A stretch of 64,000 bases of DNA from Streptomyces niveus (GTDB taxonomy: Bacteria; Actinomycetota; Actinomycetes; Streptomycetales; Streptomycetaceae). Made by a program: the position numbers and the translations under genes. This document shows, in pieces, positions 1 to 8,403 of this stretch; the first letter of the stretch is position 1; the number at the start of each line of letters is the position of its first letter. Location: the NCBI RefSeq assembly GCF_002009175.1, contig NZ_CP018047.1, forward strand, positions 1,426,001-1,490,000. The letters run 5' to 3'. The notes beneath the pieces are model-generated. The model was not told the DNA's origin, searched no databases, and saw nothing but the letters and a program-made list of their open reading frames with translations.

Positions 1-1245
1 GAGCGTGCCCTGCTCCATGGCGTTGAGGCGGCGGAACTCGACGGGGTCCATGCCGAGTTCGGCGGCGAGCTTGTCCATCTGCGCCTCGTACGCGAAGCAC
101 GCCTGTACGGCTCCGAAGCCGCGCATCGCGCCGCAGGGCGGGTTGTTGGTGTAGAGCGCCAGTGCCTCGATGTCGACGTCCTCGACGACGTAGGGGCCGA
201 CCGAGAGCGACGAGGCGTTGCCGACGACGGCCGGGGACGCGGAGGCGTACGCGCCGCCGTCCAGCACGATCCGGCACTTCATGTGCGTGAGCTTGCCGTC
301 CCTGGTGGCCCCGTGCTCGTACCAGAGCTTCGCCGGGTGGCGGTGGACATGCCCGAAGAAGGACTCGAACCGGTTGTAGACGATCTTGACCGGCTTGCCG
401 GTGCGCAGCGCCAGCAGGCACGCGTGGATCTGCATCGACAGGTCCTCACGGCCGCCGAAGGCGCCGCCGACGCCGGACAGCGTCATACGGACCTTGTCCT
501 CGGGCAGGCCGAGGACGGGCGCGATCTGACGGAGGTCGGAGTGCAGCCACTGCGTGGCGACGTACAGGTCGACGCCGCCGTCCTCGCCCGGTACGGCGAG
601 GCCGGACTCCGGGCCGAGGAACGCCTGGTCCTGCATGCCGAAGACGTACTCACCGGAGACGATGACGTCGGCACGCTCGGCGGCCCCGGCGGCGTCGCCG
701 CGCACGATGGGCTGGCGGTGGACGATGTTCGGGTGCGACACGTGGTCCGCGTGGTGGTCGTCGCGGTGCTCGTGGACGAGCGGCGCGCCCTCGGCCGTCG
801 CGGACGCCTCGTCGGTGACGACCGGCAGGTCCGCGTAGTCGATCCGGATCTTGGCGGCGGCGCGGCGCGCGGTCTCGGGGTGGTCGGCGGCGACGATCGC
901 GACGGGTTCGCCGTGGTGGCGGACCTTGCCGTGGGCGAGGACGGGGGTGTCCTGGAACTCCAGGCCGTAGCGCTTCACGTCGGTCGGCAGGTCGTCGTAG
1001 GTGAGGACCGCGTACACGCCGGGGGTGGCCAGCGCCTCGGCCGTGTCGATGGAGCGGATCTCGGCGTGCGCGACGGTGCTGCGCAGGGTGTGACCCCACA
1101 GCATGTCCTCGTGCCACATGTCGGAGGAGTACGCGAACTCGCCGGTGACCTTGAGGGTGCCGTCGGGCCGGAGCGTGGACTCGCCGATGCCGCCCCTGGT
1201 CCTGGAGCCCTGTGTGATGTCGGTGGGTGTGCCCGTGGTCGCCAT
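1..1245 (-). CDS. Xanthine dehydrogenase/CO-dehydrogenase family molybdopterin-binding (large) subunit, N-terminal part
   Basis: The reverse strand reads open from an ATG at 1245 to the window edge, so the C-terminal half is missing. The N-terminus (MATTGTPTDITQGSRTRGGI, then a GEFAYSSDMW region and a HHGEPVAIVAADHPETA segment) is typical of the aldehyde-oxidase/xanthine-dehydrogenase a/b hammerhead domain that precedes the molybdopterin-binding domain. It forms a three-subunit molybdenum hydroxylase with the two genes just upstream; its start lies 2 nt beyond the Fe-S subunit stop. Such enzymes oxidise hypoxanthine/xanthine or other N-heterocycles in the cytoplasm. The divergent PucR regulator makes purine catabolism the best guess. 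Active-site residues lie outside the window, so substrate cannot be judged. Confidence 0.9.
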   Translation of the reverse strand, partial: MATTGTPTDITQGSRTRGGIGESTLRPDGTLKVTGEFAYSSDMWHEDMLWGHTLRSTVAHAEIRSIDTAEALATPGVYAVLTYDDLPTDVKRYGLEFQDTPVLAHGKVRHHGEPVAIVAADHPETARRAAAKIRIDYADLPVVTDEASATAEGAPLVHEHRDDHHADHVSHPNIVHRQPIVRGDAAGAAERADVIVSGEYVFGMQDQAFLGPESGLAVPGEDGGVDLYVATQWLHSDLRQIAPVLGLPEDKVRMTLSGVGGAFGGREDLSMQIHACLLALRTGKPVKIVYNRFESFFGHVHRHPAKLWYEHGATRDGKLTHMKCRIVLDGGAYASASPAVVGNASSLSVGPYVVEDVDIEALALYTNNPPCGAMRGFGAVQACFAYEAQMDKLAAELGMDPVEFRRLNAMEQGTL

Positions 1246-1247
1246 GG

Positions 1248-1877
1248 TCAGACCTCCTCGGACTGCCGGGCGGCCGCTAGGCGGACCGCGTCGAGGATCT
1301 TCTCGTAGCCGGTGCAGCGGCAGAGGTTGCCGGAAAGCGCCTCGCGGATGTCCGCGTCGGACGGCGAGGGGTTGCGCTCCAGCATCTCGTCGGCGGTGAC
1401 CAGCAGACCGGGGGTGCAGAAGCCGCACTGCACGGCGCCGGCGTCGATGAACGCCTGCTGGATCGGGGAGAGGTCGCCGCCTTCGCCGGTCTGCGAGTCG
1501 GTGCCCTTGGCCTGCCAGCGCTGGGCTCCTTGGAGGCTCGTACCGCAGGTTGCGGAGCCGGTGGGGTCCGAGGTGCCGTCGGTGCCCGCGGAACCCGAGG
1601 GCCCACAACCGCCGTGCTCCGCACGCTGCTTGGCGAAGTCCGCCAGCCCCTCGACGGTGACCACGTCGCGGCCTTCGACCTGGCCGGCCGCGACGAGGCA
1701 GGCGCAGACGGGCAGACCGTCGAGGCGGACCGTACAGGAGCCGCATTCGCCCTGCTCGCAGGCGTTCTTCGAGCCGGGCAGGCCCATGCGCTCACGCAGG
1801 ACGTAGAGAAGGGACTCGCCCTCCCAGACGTCGTCGGCCTCCTGGGGACGGCCGTTGACGGTGAAGTTCACGCGCAT
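1248..1877 (-). CDS. Molybdenum hydroxylase (2Fe-2S) subunit
   Basis: A 209-residue small subunit of the xanthine dehydrogenase complex that passes electrons from the molybdenum centre to FAD. The plant-ferredoxin-type cluster motif CEQGECGSC sits near residue 40 with a fourth cysteine near 60. The second, helical 2Fe-2S domain carries CGFC and CRC pairs (AVQCGFCTPG and GNLCRCTGYE). Between the two domains is a Gly/Ser/Thr-rich stretch of about 45 residues (roughly 85-130) that lengthens it relative to the usual 150-170 residue CoxS-type subunit. I recall comparable insertions in other Streptomyces copies. The ATG at 1877 lies 2 nt past the FAD-subunit stop, so the three genes are an operon. 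Confidence 0.93.
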   Translation of the reverse strand: MRVNFTVNGRPQEADDVWEGESLLYVLRERMGLPGSKNACEQGECGSCTVRLDGLPVCACLVAAGQVEGRDVVTVEGLADFAKQRAEHGGCGPSGSAGTDGTSDPTGSATCGTSLQGAQRWQAKGTDSQTGEGGDLSPIQQAFIDAGAVQCGFCTPGLLVTADEMLERNPSPSDADIREALSGNLCRCTGYEKILDAVRLAAARQSEEV

Positions 1878-1879
1878 CG

Positions 1880-2770
1880 CTATGCAGCTCCTTCCAGCGT
1901 GGTGCCGGTGGCCCGGTACTGCTCCCAGGTCCAGCCGAGCGTGCGGCGGGCCATGATGCCCACCGCGTGGCGGCGGTACTTCGCGGTGCCGCGCACGTCG
2001 TCGATCGGGTTGCAGGCACCGGACGCGAGGTCCGCGAACTGCTTGGCGACCGACGGGGTGATGACCTTGCCGTTGTCCCAGAAACCGCCCTCCTCCAGCG
2101 CGGCGTTGAGGAAGTCCTCGGCGGCGCGGGCCCGCAGCGGGGTGGGCGCGGCGGAGCCGATGCCGGTCTTCACGGTGCGGGTGTCGGGGTGCAGGGCGAT
2201 GCCGAACGCGCAGACCGCGATGACCATCGCGTTGCGCGTGCCTACCTTGGAGAACTGCTGCGGTCCGGACGCCTTCTTGATGAGGACGGACCTGATCAGC
2301 TCGTCCGGGGCCAGCGCGTTGCGCTTCACTCCGGTGTAGAACTCCTCGACGGGGATGCGGCGGACGCCGCGTACGGACTCCACCTCCACCTCGGCGCCCG
2401 CGGCGAGCAGCGCGGGGTGCGCGTCGCCCGCGGGCGACGCGGCGCCGAGGTTGCCTCCGACGGAGCCGCGGTTGCGGATCTGGGGCGACCCGACGGTGTG
2501 CGAGGCGAGCGCGAGTCCGGGCAGCTCGGTCCGCAGGTGTTCCATGATCCGCGTGTACGGGACGGAGGCGCCCAGGCGGACGTGCTCCTCGCCGACCGTC
2601 CACTCGCTCAGTTCGCCGATGCGGTTCAGGTCCATGAGGTACTCGGGCCGCCGGTGGTCGAAGTTGATCTCGACCATGACATCGGTACCACCCGCGATGG
2701 GTACGGCGGTGGGGTGCTCGGCCTTGGCGGCGAGCGCCTCCTCCCAGCCGGCGGGGCGAAGGAAGTCCAT
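1880..2770 (-). CDS. Molybdenum hydroxylase FAD-binding (medium) subunit
   Basis: A 296-residue CoxM/XdhB-like FAD subunit, the electron-exit subunit of the xanthine dehydrogenase complex. It begins MDFLRPAGWEEALAAKAEHP, the usual opening of the FAD_binding_5 domain, followed by the FAD pyrophosphate loop PIAGGTDVMVE near residues 25-35 and a second FAD contact, TVGSPQIRNRGSVGGNLG, near residue 95. A CO dehydrogenase flavoprotein C-terminal domain follows. The ATG at 2770 is preceded by AGAGGG on the coding strand. It is the first gene of the operon and is divergent from the PucR regulator at 3077. Confidence 0.93.
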   Translation of the reverse strand: MDFLRPAGWEEALAAKAEHPTAVPIAGGTDVMVEINFDHRRPEYLMDLNRIGELSEWTVGEEHVRLGASVPYTRIMEHLRTELPGLALASHTVGSPQIRNRGSVGGNLGAASPAGDAHPALLAAGAEVEVESVRGVRRIPVEEFYTGVKRNALAPDELIRSVLIKKASGPQQFSKVGTRNAMVIAVCAFGIALHPDTRTVKTGIGSAAPTPLRARAAEDFLNAALEEGGFWDNGKVITPSVAKQFADLASGACNPIDDVRGTAKYRRHAVGIMARRTLGWTWEQYRATGTTLEGAA

Positions 2771-3076
2771 GAGTGGCCCTCTTCATTCGTGATCGGTCGT
2801 TCGTTCGCGATCGGTCGTTCACTGGAGCCCGGGGGACGGCCGGAGTCCCGACTGTCGGTCTGGTTTCGGTCCGGTTCTCTCATACGGATATTCACCAGGT
2901 GTTAACGCTGTGTGGCCCAAGTACACCGGTCGTGCTCCGTCCGGTGCAGTCACCGAAACCATGAAGGAGTTGGCTGGGCGGCTTCCGGGTCTTGTAGATT
3001 CGAACAAATGGCGATGCGGCGGACGCTCGCGGAACACGGCTCATCCGGGACGAGAGAAGAGATCGGCGGCAACGAG
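2771..3076. promoter_or_regulatory. Divergent promoter region between the xdh operon and pucR-type gene
   Basis: A 306-bp gap separates divergent starts. Close to the xdh side, GATCGGTCGTTC occurs twice (2791-2802 and 2809-2820), an exact 12-bp direct repeat with an 18-bp period, in the expected 5' leader of the xdh transcript. It could be a regulator site or a simple duplication. No -10/-35 pair stands out to me. Confidence 0.45.
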
Positions 3077-4867
3077 ATGCGGCTGCGCGCACTGCTGGAA
3101 ACCGATGCGCTGGGCCTGCGGCTCCTCGGCGGCCGGGACGAACTCGACCGGACCGTACGTGGCGTGATGACCACCGATCTGAAGGACCCCAGCCGCTATC
3201 TGTCGGGCGGCGAACTGGTCCTGACCGGCCTGGCCTGGCGGCGTACGCCCCAGGACTCCGAGCCTTTCGTACGGCTCCTCGCGGGGGCCGGGGTGGCGGG
3301 GCTGGCGGCGGGTGAGGCGGAGCTGGGCGCCGTCCCGGACGATCTGGTCGGGGCGTGTGTGCGCCACCGGCTGCCGCTCTTCGCGGTGAACGAGTCCGTC
3401 GCGTTCGCGACGATCACCGAGTACGTGGTGCGGCAGGTGTCCGGGGAGCGCGCGGGGGACCTGGCCGCCGTCGTCGACCGGCACCGCAGGCTGATGACGT
3501 CCGGCCCGGCCGGCGGCGGACCCGAGGTCGTCCTGGACCTGCTGGGCTCGGACCTCGATCTGCGGGCCTGGGTGCTCTCCCCCACCGGGCGGCTGGTCGC
3601 CGGGGCGGGCGAGCCGCCGGGTGGGGCGGGGGCTGCGCTGGCGGCGGAGCATCTGGCGGCGACACGGGCGGGGCGGCGGGCGCCGCACCGGGTAGCGGTG
3701 GACGGGAGGACGTACTCGCTGTTCCCGGTGCGTGCCGCGGGGCGCGGCGCGGCGAGTACGGGCGGTCCCGGCGGCGGTCCGGTCCCGGACGTACGCGAGA
3801 GCGTCCTGTCCGACTGGCTGCTGGCCGTGGAGGCGGACGCGGGCGAGTGGGCCGCCGCCCGGCTGGATCTGCTCCAGGGCGTCACACAGCTGATCGCGGT
3901 CGAGCGGGACCGGCGGGACGCGGCCCGTGCGGTACGGCGCCGGCTCGCCCAGGAGATCCTGGAACTCGTCCAGAGCGCTGCCCCGCCCGCCGAGATCGCG
4001 GCCCGGCTGAGGGTCGCGGCGCCGGTGCTGCTGCCCGGCGAGGGAGCGGCCCCGCACTGGCAGCTGGTGGTGGCGCGCGTCGACTGGGACGGCGAGGCCG
4101 GGGGTGAGGGCGACGCGGCCGATACGGGCGCGGTCGCCCAGTCGCTGCTGGAGGAGATCCTGATCGATCCGGCGGCGGCGGGCATGGAGTCGGGCGACCG
4201 GATCGCGGTGGCCCACTCGGGCGGCGAGGCGATCGCGCTGGTGCCGCTGGTGGTGCCCGCCGACGCCACGGAGGAAAGCGAGGGCGGGGACGGGGACGGC
4301 AGCGGGGACGGTACGGCCCCGGCCGAAGGCGCCGCCGCCGCGAAGCCGGCGGACACGGAGCCGACGCACACGGGCCTGCGGGCCGACGTGCTGCTGGCCG
4401 CCGTACGCCGACCCCTGGCCGCGGGACTCGCCGACGACGGCCGGCTGACCCTGGGGGTCAGCGGGGCCGTGCACTCGGCCGAGGGCCTGCGCGGCGCCCT
4501 GGAGGAGGCCAGACACGCCCGCCGGGTGGCCGCGGCACGGCCAGGCCGGGTGTGCGCGGCGGGCCACCACGAGCTGGCCTCGCATGTGCTGCTGCTGCCG
4601 TTCGTCCCGGACGACGTCCGGCGCGCGTTCACCGCGCGGCTGCTCGACCCGCTGCGGGAGTACGACCGCCGCCACCGCGCCGAACTGGTCCCGACGCTGG
4701 AGTCGTTCCTCGACTGCGACGGTTCCTGGACGCGGTGCGCGGCCCGGCTGCATCTGCACGTGAACACGTTGCGGTACCGGGTGGGGCGCATCGAGCAGCT
4801 GACGGGCCGCGACCTGTCTCGTCTGGAGGACAAGCTCGACTTCTTCCTGGCGCTCCGGATGAGCTGA
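3077..4867 (+). CDS. PucR family transcriptional regulator
   Basis: A 596-residue PucR-type regulator. Residues 1 to about 120 form the purine-catabolism N-terminal domain (MRLRALLETDALGLRLLGG, then DLKDPSRYLSGGELVLTGL). The C-terminus holds the PucR helix-turn-helix (FLDCDGSWTRCAARLHLHVN, then TLRYRVGRIEQLTG), with a GGDEF-like central region between. I chose the ATG at 3077 because the family consensus begins there; in-frame upstream starts at 2912 and 3008 only add non-conserved residues. The acidic, Gly-rich stretch near residues 395-430 (GDGDGSGDG) looks like a species-specific linker. It is divergent from the molybdenum hydroxylase operon and is the natural candidate for its control. 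Confidence 0.88.
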   Translation: MRLRALLETDALGLRLLGGRDELDRTVRGVMTTDLKDPSRYLSGGELVLTGLAWRRTPQDSEPFVRLLAGAGVAGLAAGEAELGAVPDDLVGACVRHRLPLFAVNESVAFATITEYVVRQVSGERAGDLAAVVDRHRRLMTSGPAGGGPEVVLDLLGSDLDLRAWVLSPTGRLVAGAGEPPGGAGAALAAEHLAATRAGRRAPHRVAVDGRTYSLFPVRAAGRGAASTGGPGGGPVPDVRESVLSDWLLAVEADAGEWAAARLDLLQGVTQLIAVERDRRDAARAVRRRLAQEILELVQSAAPPAEIAARLRVAAPVLLPGEGAAPHWQLVVARVDWDGEAGGEGDAADTGAVAQSLLEEILIDPAAAGMESGDRIAVAHSGGEAIALVPLVVPADATEESEGGDGDGSGDGTAPAEGAAAAKPADTEPTHTGLRADVLLAAVRRPLAAGLADDGRLTLGVSGAVHSAEGLRGALEEARHARRVAAARPGRVCAAGHHELASHVLLLPFVPDDVRRAFTARLLDPLREYDRRHRAELVPTLESFLDCDGSWTRCAARLHLHVNTLRYRVGRIEQLTGRDLSRLEDKLDFFLALRMS

Positions 4868-5120
4868 GCGCGCCCAACGCGCGTCACCCGGTGCCAGGTT
4901 GACCACCGTCACCCGTTGCGGTCACGGGCGAGATCCAATCGCGTGCCGGGGAGCGGCCCGTGGCCGCCCCCGCGGTGAACTCCCCGTCGGCCGGCGGCGA
5001 GCGGATCTCCCTGGTCAGCCCGGCCGACGGCATCCACGACGACCCTGCCGGACGGTGCTTCCGGCCGTCCTGACGGAGCGTCGAACAGCCCCCTGTCGAC
5101 CCCTTGTTGACCAAGGCATT

Positions 5121-5134
5121 GTGAATTTTTTCAC
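5121..5134. promoter_or_regulatory. Perfect inverted repeat in the 349-bp gap before the TPR-like gene
   Basis: GTGAATTTTTTCAC (arms GTGAA/TTCAC, 4-nt spacer) sits in a locally AT-rich patch about 83 bp upstream of the start at 5217. It looks like an operator or promoter-proximal element. I do not recognise it as a site for a known regulator. The rest of 4868-5216 shows no gene. Confidence 0.35.
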
Positions 5135-5216
5135 CTGAACTATTGGCCCGGCGTGCCGATCCGTGCTGAGATGCGTGAGAACTCAACAGCACAATGGCGC
5201 GCTCGGGGAGGGCAAT

Positions 5217-5990
5217 GTGGCGGATACCGCCATGTCTGGTTCCGGATTCACTACCGGTGACGACCCACTCCAGACCGCGGTATGGCGGTTGCGCTCGCGC
5301 GGCTGTTGGACCGACGCCGCCGCCCTGCTCGCGCCCCATCCGGGGGCCGCGCCCTCTCTCCAGCGAGCGTCACTGCTGGTGGAGCGCTGCCTGTTCACGG
5401 GCGAGGGCTGGCCGGACGCCGAGGACGCGCTCCGGGTCGCGGAGGCCAGGGCGCGCGAGGACGACGAACGGGGCGGCGCGGCGTGCGAGCGCGGCCATCT
5501 CGCGTACGCGTCCACCGTCCTCGGAGTGCGTGACCGCGCCGACGAGGCGCGTGCCGCGCTCGGGCGGGCCGCCGCGCTGCTCGCCCCGACGGCGCCCGGC
5601 CGCCCGCTGCTGGACTTCCGGCGGGGCCTGATCGCCGAACACCTCTCGGACTCCCCGCAGTCGGCCCTCGCCGCGTACCGGCGCGCCCACGCGGGCGCCA
5701 CCGCGCACGGGCAGTCGCTGCTGCTCTCCTTCACCTGGCGCCATCTGGCCGGACTCGCCCTGCGCGAGGGCGAGTTGGCGGAGGCGCGGCACGGCTTCGG
5801 CGAGTCGCTGCGGATCCGTGAGGAGCTGGGCTATCTGGTCGGTACGGCCCCGGCGCTCGCCGCGCTGGCCGACGCCGAACCGGAGCCGGAGGCGACGCGG
5901 CTGCGCGCGGAGGCGGGCCGGCTGTTCCGGCTGCTGGACGGCGTCCCGACCTGGCTTGCTGCACAACTCGCACCGCGCACCGCGGCCTGA
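5217..5990 (+). CDS. TPR-like helical protein of unknown function
   Basis: A 257-residue, Ala/Arg/Leu-rich, all-helical protein. The GTG at 5217 is chosen over an upstream start at 5163 because GGGAGGG sits immediately before it. Residues from about 30 on read as tetratricopeptide-like helix pairs (for example RASLLVERCLFTGEGWPDAE, AEDALRVAEARARED, ARAALGRAAALLAP, and a GFGESLRIREELG repeat near residue 210). This resembles the TPR scaffolds of SARP/LuxR-type Streptomyces proteins, but no DNA-binding domain, signal peptide or membrane segment is present. Function cannot be assigned. Confidence 0.72.
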   Translation: MADTAMSGSGFTTGDDPLQTAVWRLRSRGCWTDAAALLAPHPGAAPSLQRASLLVERCLFTGEGWPDAEDALRVAEARAREDDERGGAACERGHLAYASTVLGVRDRADEARAALGRAAALLAPTAPGRPLLDFRRGLIAEHLSDSPQSALAAYRRAHAGATAHGQSLLLSFTWRHLAGLALREGELAEARHGFGESLRIREELGYLVGTAPALAALADAEPEPEATRLRAEAGRLFRLLDGVPTWLAAQLAPRTAA

Positions 5991-6070
5991 TCCGGTCCGG
6001 CCGGACGGACCGGCAGTCCCGGACAGGCCCGGCGACACCAGCCGGGCCGGACACCCCCTGGGCCCTGTCC

Positions 6071-6101
6071 GGCGGATCTTCGGAAGCCCCGAAGATCCGC
6101 C
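6071..6101. terminator. Bidirectional stem-loop terminator
   Basis: A perfect 13-bp stem, GGCGGATCTTCGG (6071-6083) pairing with CCGAAGATCCGCC (6089-6101) around a 5-nt loop. It lies between the convergent TPR-like gene and acyltransferase. There is no U-tract, as is common in Streptomyces. Confidence 0.75.
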
Positions 6102-6110
6102 CGACAACGT

Positions 6111-7292
6111 CTAGCCGAGCGACCCGGACGTCGCGGGGCTCGTCTCGCCCGAGGGGGCCGGGGTCTTCCTCGCCTGGGGACCCGCCTTCCGCAGCAGGCG
6201 CTCCAGCGGGTGTTCCACCCACTGGTACGCCATCCCCGCCACGGCCAGGCTGATCACGATCGCCAGCAGCCAGAATCCGGCGGTGGTGGTCAGGGTCTCC
6301 GTGCGGCCGTAGCGGGCGAGCATGGCGCGGATGACGATCTCGTGCACCAGGTACCAGGCGAAGGACCAGTGCCCCAGCCGTACCGCCCACGCCCCGCCGA
6401 GCCCCGTGCGGCTGCCCCGCAGATCCGCCTGCGCCGCCGCGCACACCAGCAGGGCGAAGATCGGCGCGGAGAGCAGCTGGGAGGCGCTGTACGGGCTGTA
6501 CCAGAGGCCGTCCGGCGCGGCCTCGCGCCACGGGACGAGCGCCACGTGCCAGAGCGCGACCAGACCGATCGCCGTCGGCAGTCCGACGGGTGAGCGCCAG
6601 CCGCGCTTGACGGCGAGCCCGGCGGCCACGCCGATGACGAACTGGAGCATGCGCGTCGGCGGGAAGTAGTCGAGCAGCCACACACGGGTGGCGCCCGTCT
6701 CGATCAGCGCGCTCGCGAACCACACACCCACGAGCGCGAGGGTCATCGTCACCACGACCCAGAAGCGGCCCCGCCCGGACCTCAGCATCGGCAGCAGCAT
6801 AAGGAGCGGGAAGATCAGATAGAACCAGGCCTCGTCGCTGAGCGACCAGGCCGCCGGGTTCGCGCCCTTCAGGACGACCGTGTCGGGCACCCACGCGTGC
6901 ACCATGAGCAGCGTCGCGAGCACCGCCTTGGTGGACACCTCCTTGCCGATGGCGATCCAGACGGCGACGGAGGCCGCCGACGTCACCGCCAGCAGGGGCC
7001 AGATACGGGCGAAGCGCCGCCACAGGAAGACCTTGGCCGGTACTCGCTGACCGTCGTAGGTCCAGGCCAGCACGAAGCCGGACAGGACGAAGAAGAAGGT
7101 GACGCCGCTGCGCCCGTACCAGGTGGCCTCGCTGATCCAGGGGATCTCCCCGACCTGCCGGGAGAGGTGGTAGAGCACCACGATGAGCGCGGCCCAGAAC
7201 CGCAGACCGGTCAGGGACGGCAGCCGGTCCCGTCCTGACAGACCCGCTCGGTCCGTTGTGGGGGCTGGCTGACGAGCACTGCTGGCGCGCAT
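6111..7292 (-). CDS. Acyltransferase 3 family membrane protein (OafA/YrhL-like)
   Basis: A 393-residue integral membrane O-acyltransferase. It opens with the family signature RLPSLTGLRFWAALIVVLYH near residue 24, in which the R and H are functional, and continues with the FFFVLSGFVLAW motif near residues 65-76. About ten hydrophobic segments follow, ending in the conserved YQWVEHPLERLLRK motif near residue 360. Members transfer acetyl or longer acyl groups to sugars, lipids or antibiotics. The nearest upstream same-strand gene is the GntR regulator 106 bp away, with no specific pathway partner next to it, so the acceptor is unknown. Confidence 0.88.
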   Translation of the reverse strand: MRASSARQPAPTTDRAGLSGRDRLPSLTGLRFWAALIVVLYHLSRQVGEIPWISEATWYGRSGVTFFFVLSGFVLAWTYDGQRVPAKVFLWRRFARIWPLLAVTSAASVAVWIAIGKEVSTKAVLATLLMVHAWVPDTVVLKGANPAAWSLSDEAWFYLIFPLLMLLPMLRSGRGRFWVVVTMTLALVGVWFASALIETGATRVWLLDYFPPTRMLQFVIGVAAGLAVKRGWRSPVGLPTAIGLVALWHVALVPWREAAPDGLWYSPYSASQLLSAPIFALLVCAAAQADLRGSRTGLGGAWAVRLGHWSFAWYLVHEIVIRAMLARYGRTETLTTTAGFWLLAIVISLAVAGMAYQWVEHPLERLLRKAGPQARKTPAPSGETSPATSGSLG

Positions 7293-7398
7293 GACGTCCC
7301 GTGGTGTGGGTGACCGGAAGATGAAGAGTGAGTGACGCTACCCGTACACGCGCGCGGTGCCAAAGCGGGGTACGCACCCGCGGACCCGCCGGGAGCGG

Positions 7399-8241
7399 TC
7401 AGTCCGCGCCGCCGGTGAAGTGCTCCCGCACGAGCGAGCGCACGACCGGCAGATCCCCCGCGATCAGCGCGTCGAGCAGGGCGGAGTGCTCGGCGGCGTC
7501 CGCGACGAGCGTGGCCCTGATCGTCCTCGGCGCACTGGCGAGCGGCCACTGCGCGCGGCGGTGGAGGTCGTCGGCGACCAGGACCAGTTGCCGGTTGCCG
7601 GAGAGGCCGAGGAGCGCGCCGTGGAAGGCGCGGTCGTGGTCCGCGTAGGCGGCGAGATCGCCGCGCGCCGCCGCCGTGACGGTCGCCTGGGCCAGTGGGC
7701 GCAGCTGCGCCCAGCGGTCGGCGGTGACGGTACGCGCCAGCCGCAGCATCACCGGGACCTCGATCAGCGCCCGTACCTCGGCCAGCTCGGACAGATCGCG
7801 GGCGGTGCGCTCGGCGACCCGGAAGCCCCGGTTGGGCACGACCTCGACGGCGCCTTCGAGTACGAGCTGCTGCATGGCCTCGCGCACGGGGGTGGCCGAT
7901 ACGCCGAAGCGCTCGCCGAGTGCGGGCCCGGAGTAGACCTCGCCGGGCGCCAGCTCGCCGCTGACGAGGGCGGTACGGAGCGCGTCGAGGATCTGGCCGC
8001 GTACGGAGTGCCGCCGCACGGTACGGCGTACGCCGGGCTCGGGCGAGGTGGCGGCAACGGCGTGGGACACGTCGTGCGTGTGCTCGCCGCGCGCCTGCTC
8101 CGGGACCCGTGGAGAGCCTTCGGCCCCCGGCGAGCCGTCGATCCTGGCACGAACGGCTGACGCCGCGGGCCGCCGGCGGCCCGTCGGCTCCTGGTGAGCG
8201 GAGGGCGCGGTCGCGTCGTCGTGCGCGCCGCCCTGCTGCAT
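7399..8241 (-). CDS. GntR family transcriptional regulator (FadR/FCD subfamily)
   Basis: A 280-residue regulator. A non-conserved, basic/Ala-rich N-terminal tail of about 75 residues precedes the GntR winged helix (RRHSVRGQILDALRTALVSG, then LGERFGVSATPVREAMQQL). An all-helical FCD effector domain follows, with the acidic/His residues that often bind a metal (ADHDRAFHGAL, then a later EHSALLDAL and a final EHF). The ATG at 8241 has GGAGGA 8 nt upstream. It is divergent from the FhuF-like gene, but the iron box between them better explains that gene's control. FCD regulators usually respond to carboxylic acids; the ligand here is unknown. Confidence 0.85.
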   Translation of the reverse strand: MQQGGAHDDATAPSAHQEPTGRRRPAASAVRARIDGSPGAEGSPRVPEQARGEHTHDVSHAVAATSPEPGVRRTVRRHSVRGQILDALRTALVSGELAPGEVYSGPALGERFGVSATPVREAMQQLVLEGAVEVVPNRGFRVAERTARDLSELAEVRALIEVPVMLRLARTVTADRWAQLRPLAQATVTAAARGDLAAYADHDRAFHGALLGLSGNRQLVLVADDLHRRAQWPLASAPRTIRATLVADAAEHSALLDALIAGDLPVVRSLVREHFTGGAD

Positions 8242-8355
8242 CGCGCGTCCTCCTCCGGCCGTCAGGTCGTTCCAGGTCGTCCCGGCTCGCGCGAACCGGG
8301 CCCCCGGAGCACCATAGGCGGACAGGGTGACAGTTCAAACATGATTCGTGTCGGG

Positions 8356-8374
8356 TAAGGTAAGCCTCACCTTC
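8356..8374. promoter_or_regulatory. Iron box (DmdR/IdeR-type operator)
   Basis: TAAGGTAAGCCTCACCTTC matches the DtxR/IdeR/DmdR consensus TWAGGTTAGSCTAACCTWA at 16 of 19 positions. It lies 30 bp before the FhuF-like start, where repressor binding would block transcription under iron sufficiency. Confidence 0.8.
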
Positions 8375-8403
8375 AAACGATCGCGATTCGGTGGTCCCCA
8401 GGA

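Noticed and set aside
283..1308. Forward-strand open frame opposite the molybdenum hydroxylase genes
   Set aside because: Composition (Val/Asp/Gly/Arg-rich, no motifs) is that of an antisense shadow; the reverse strand has the family sequence.
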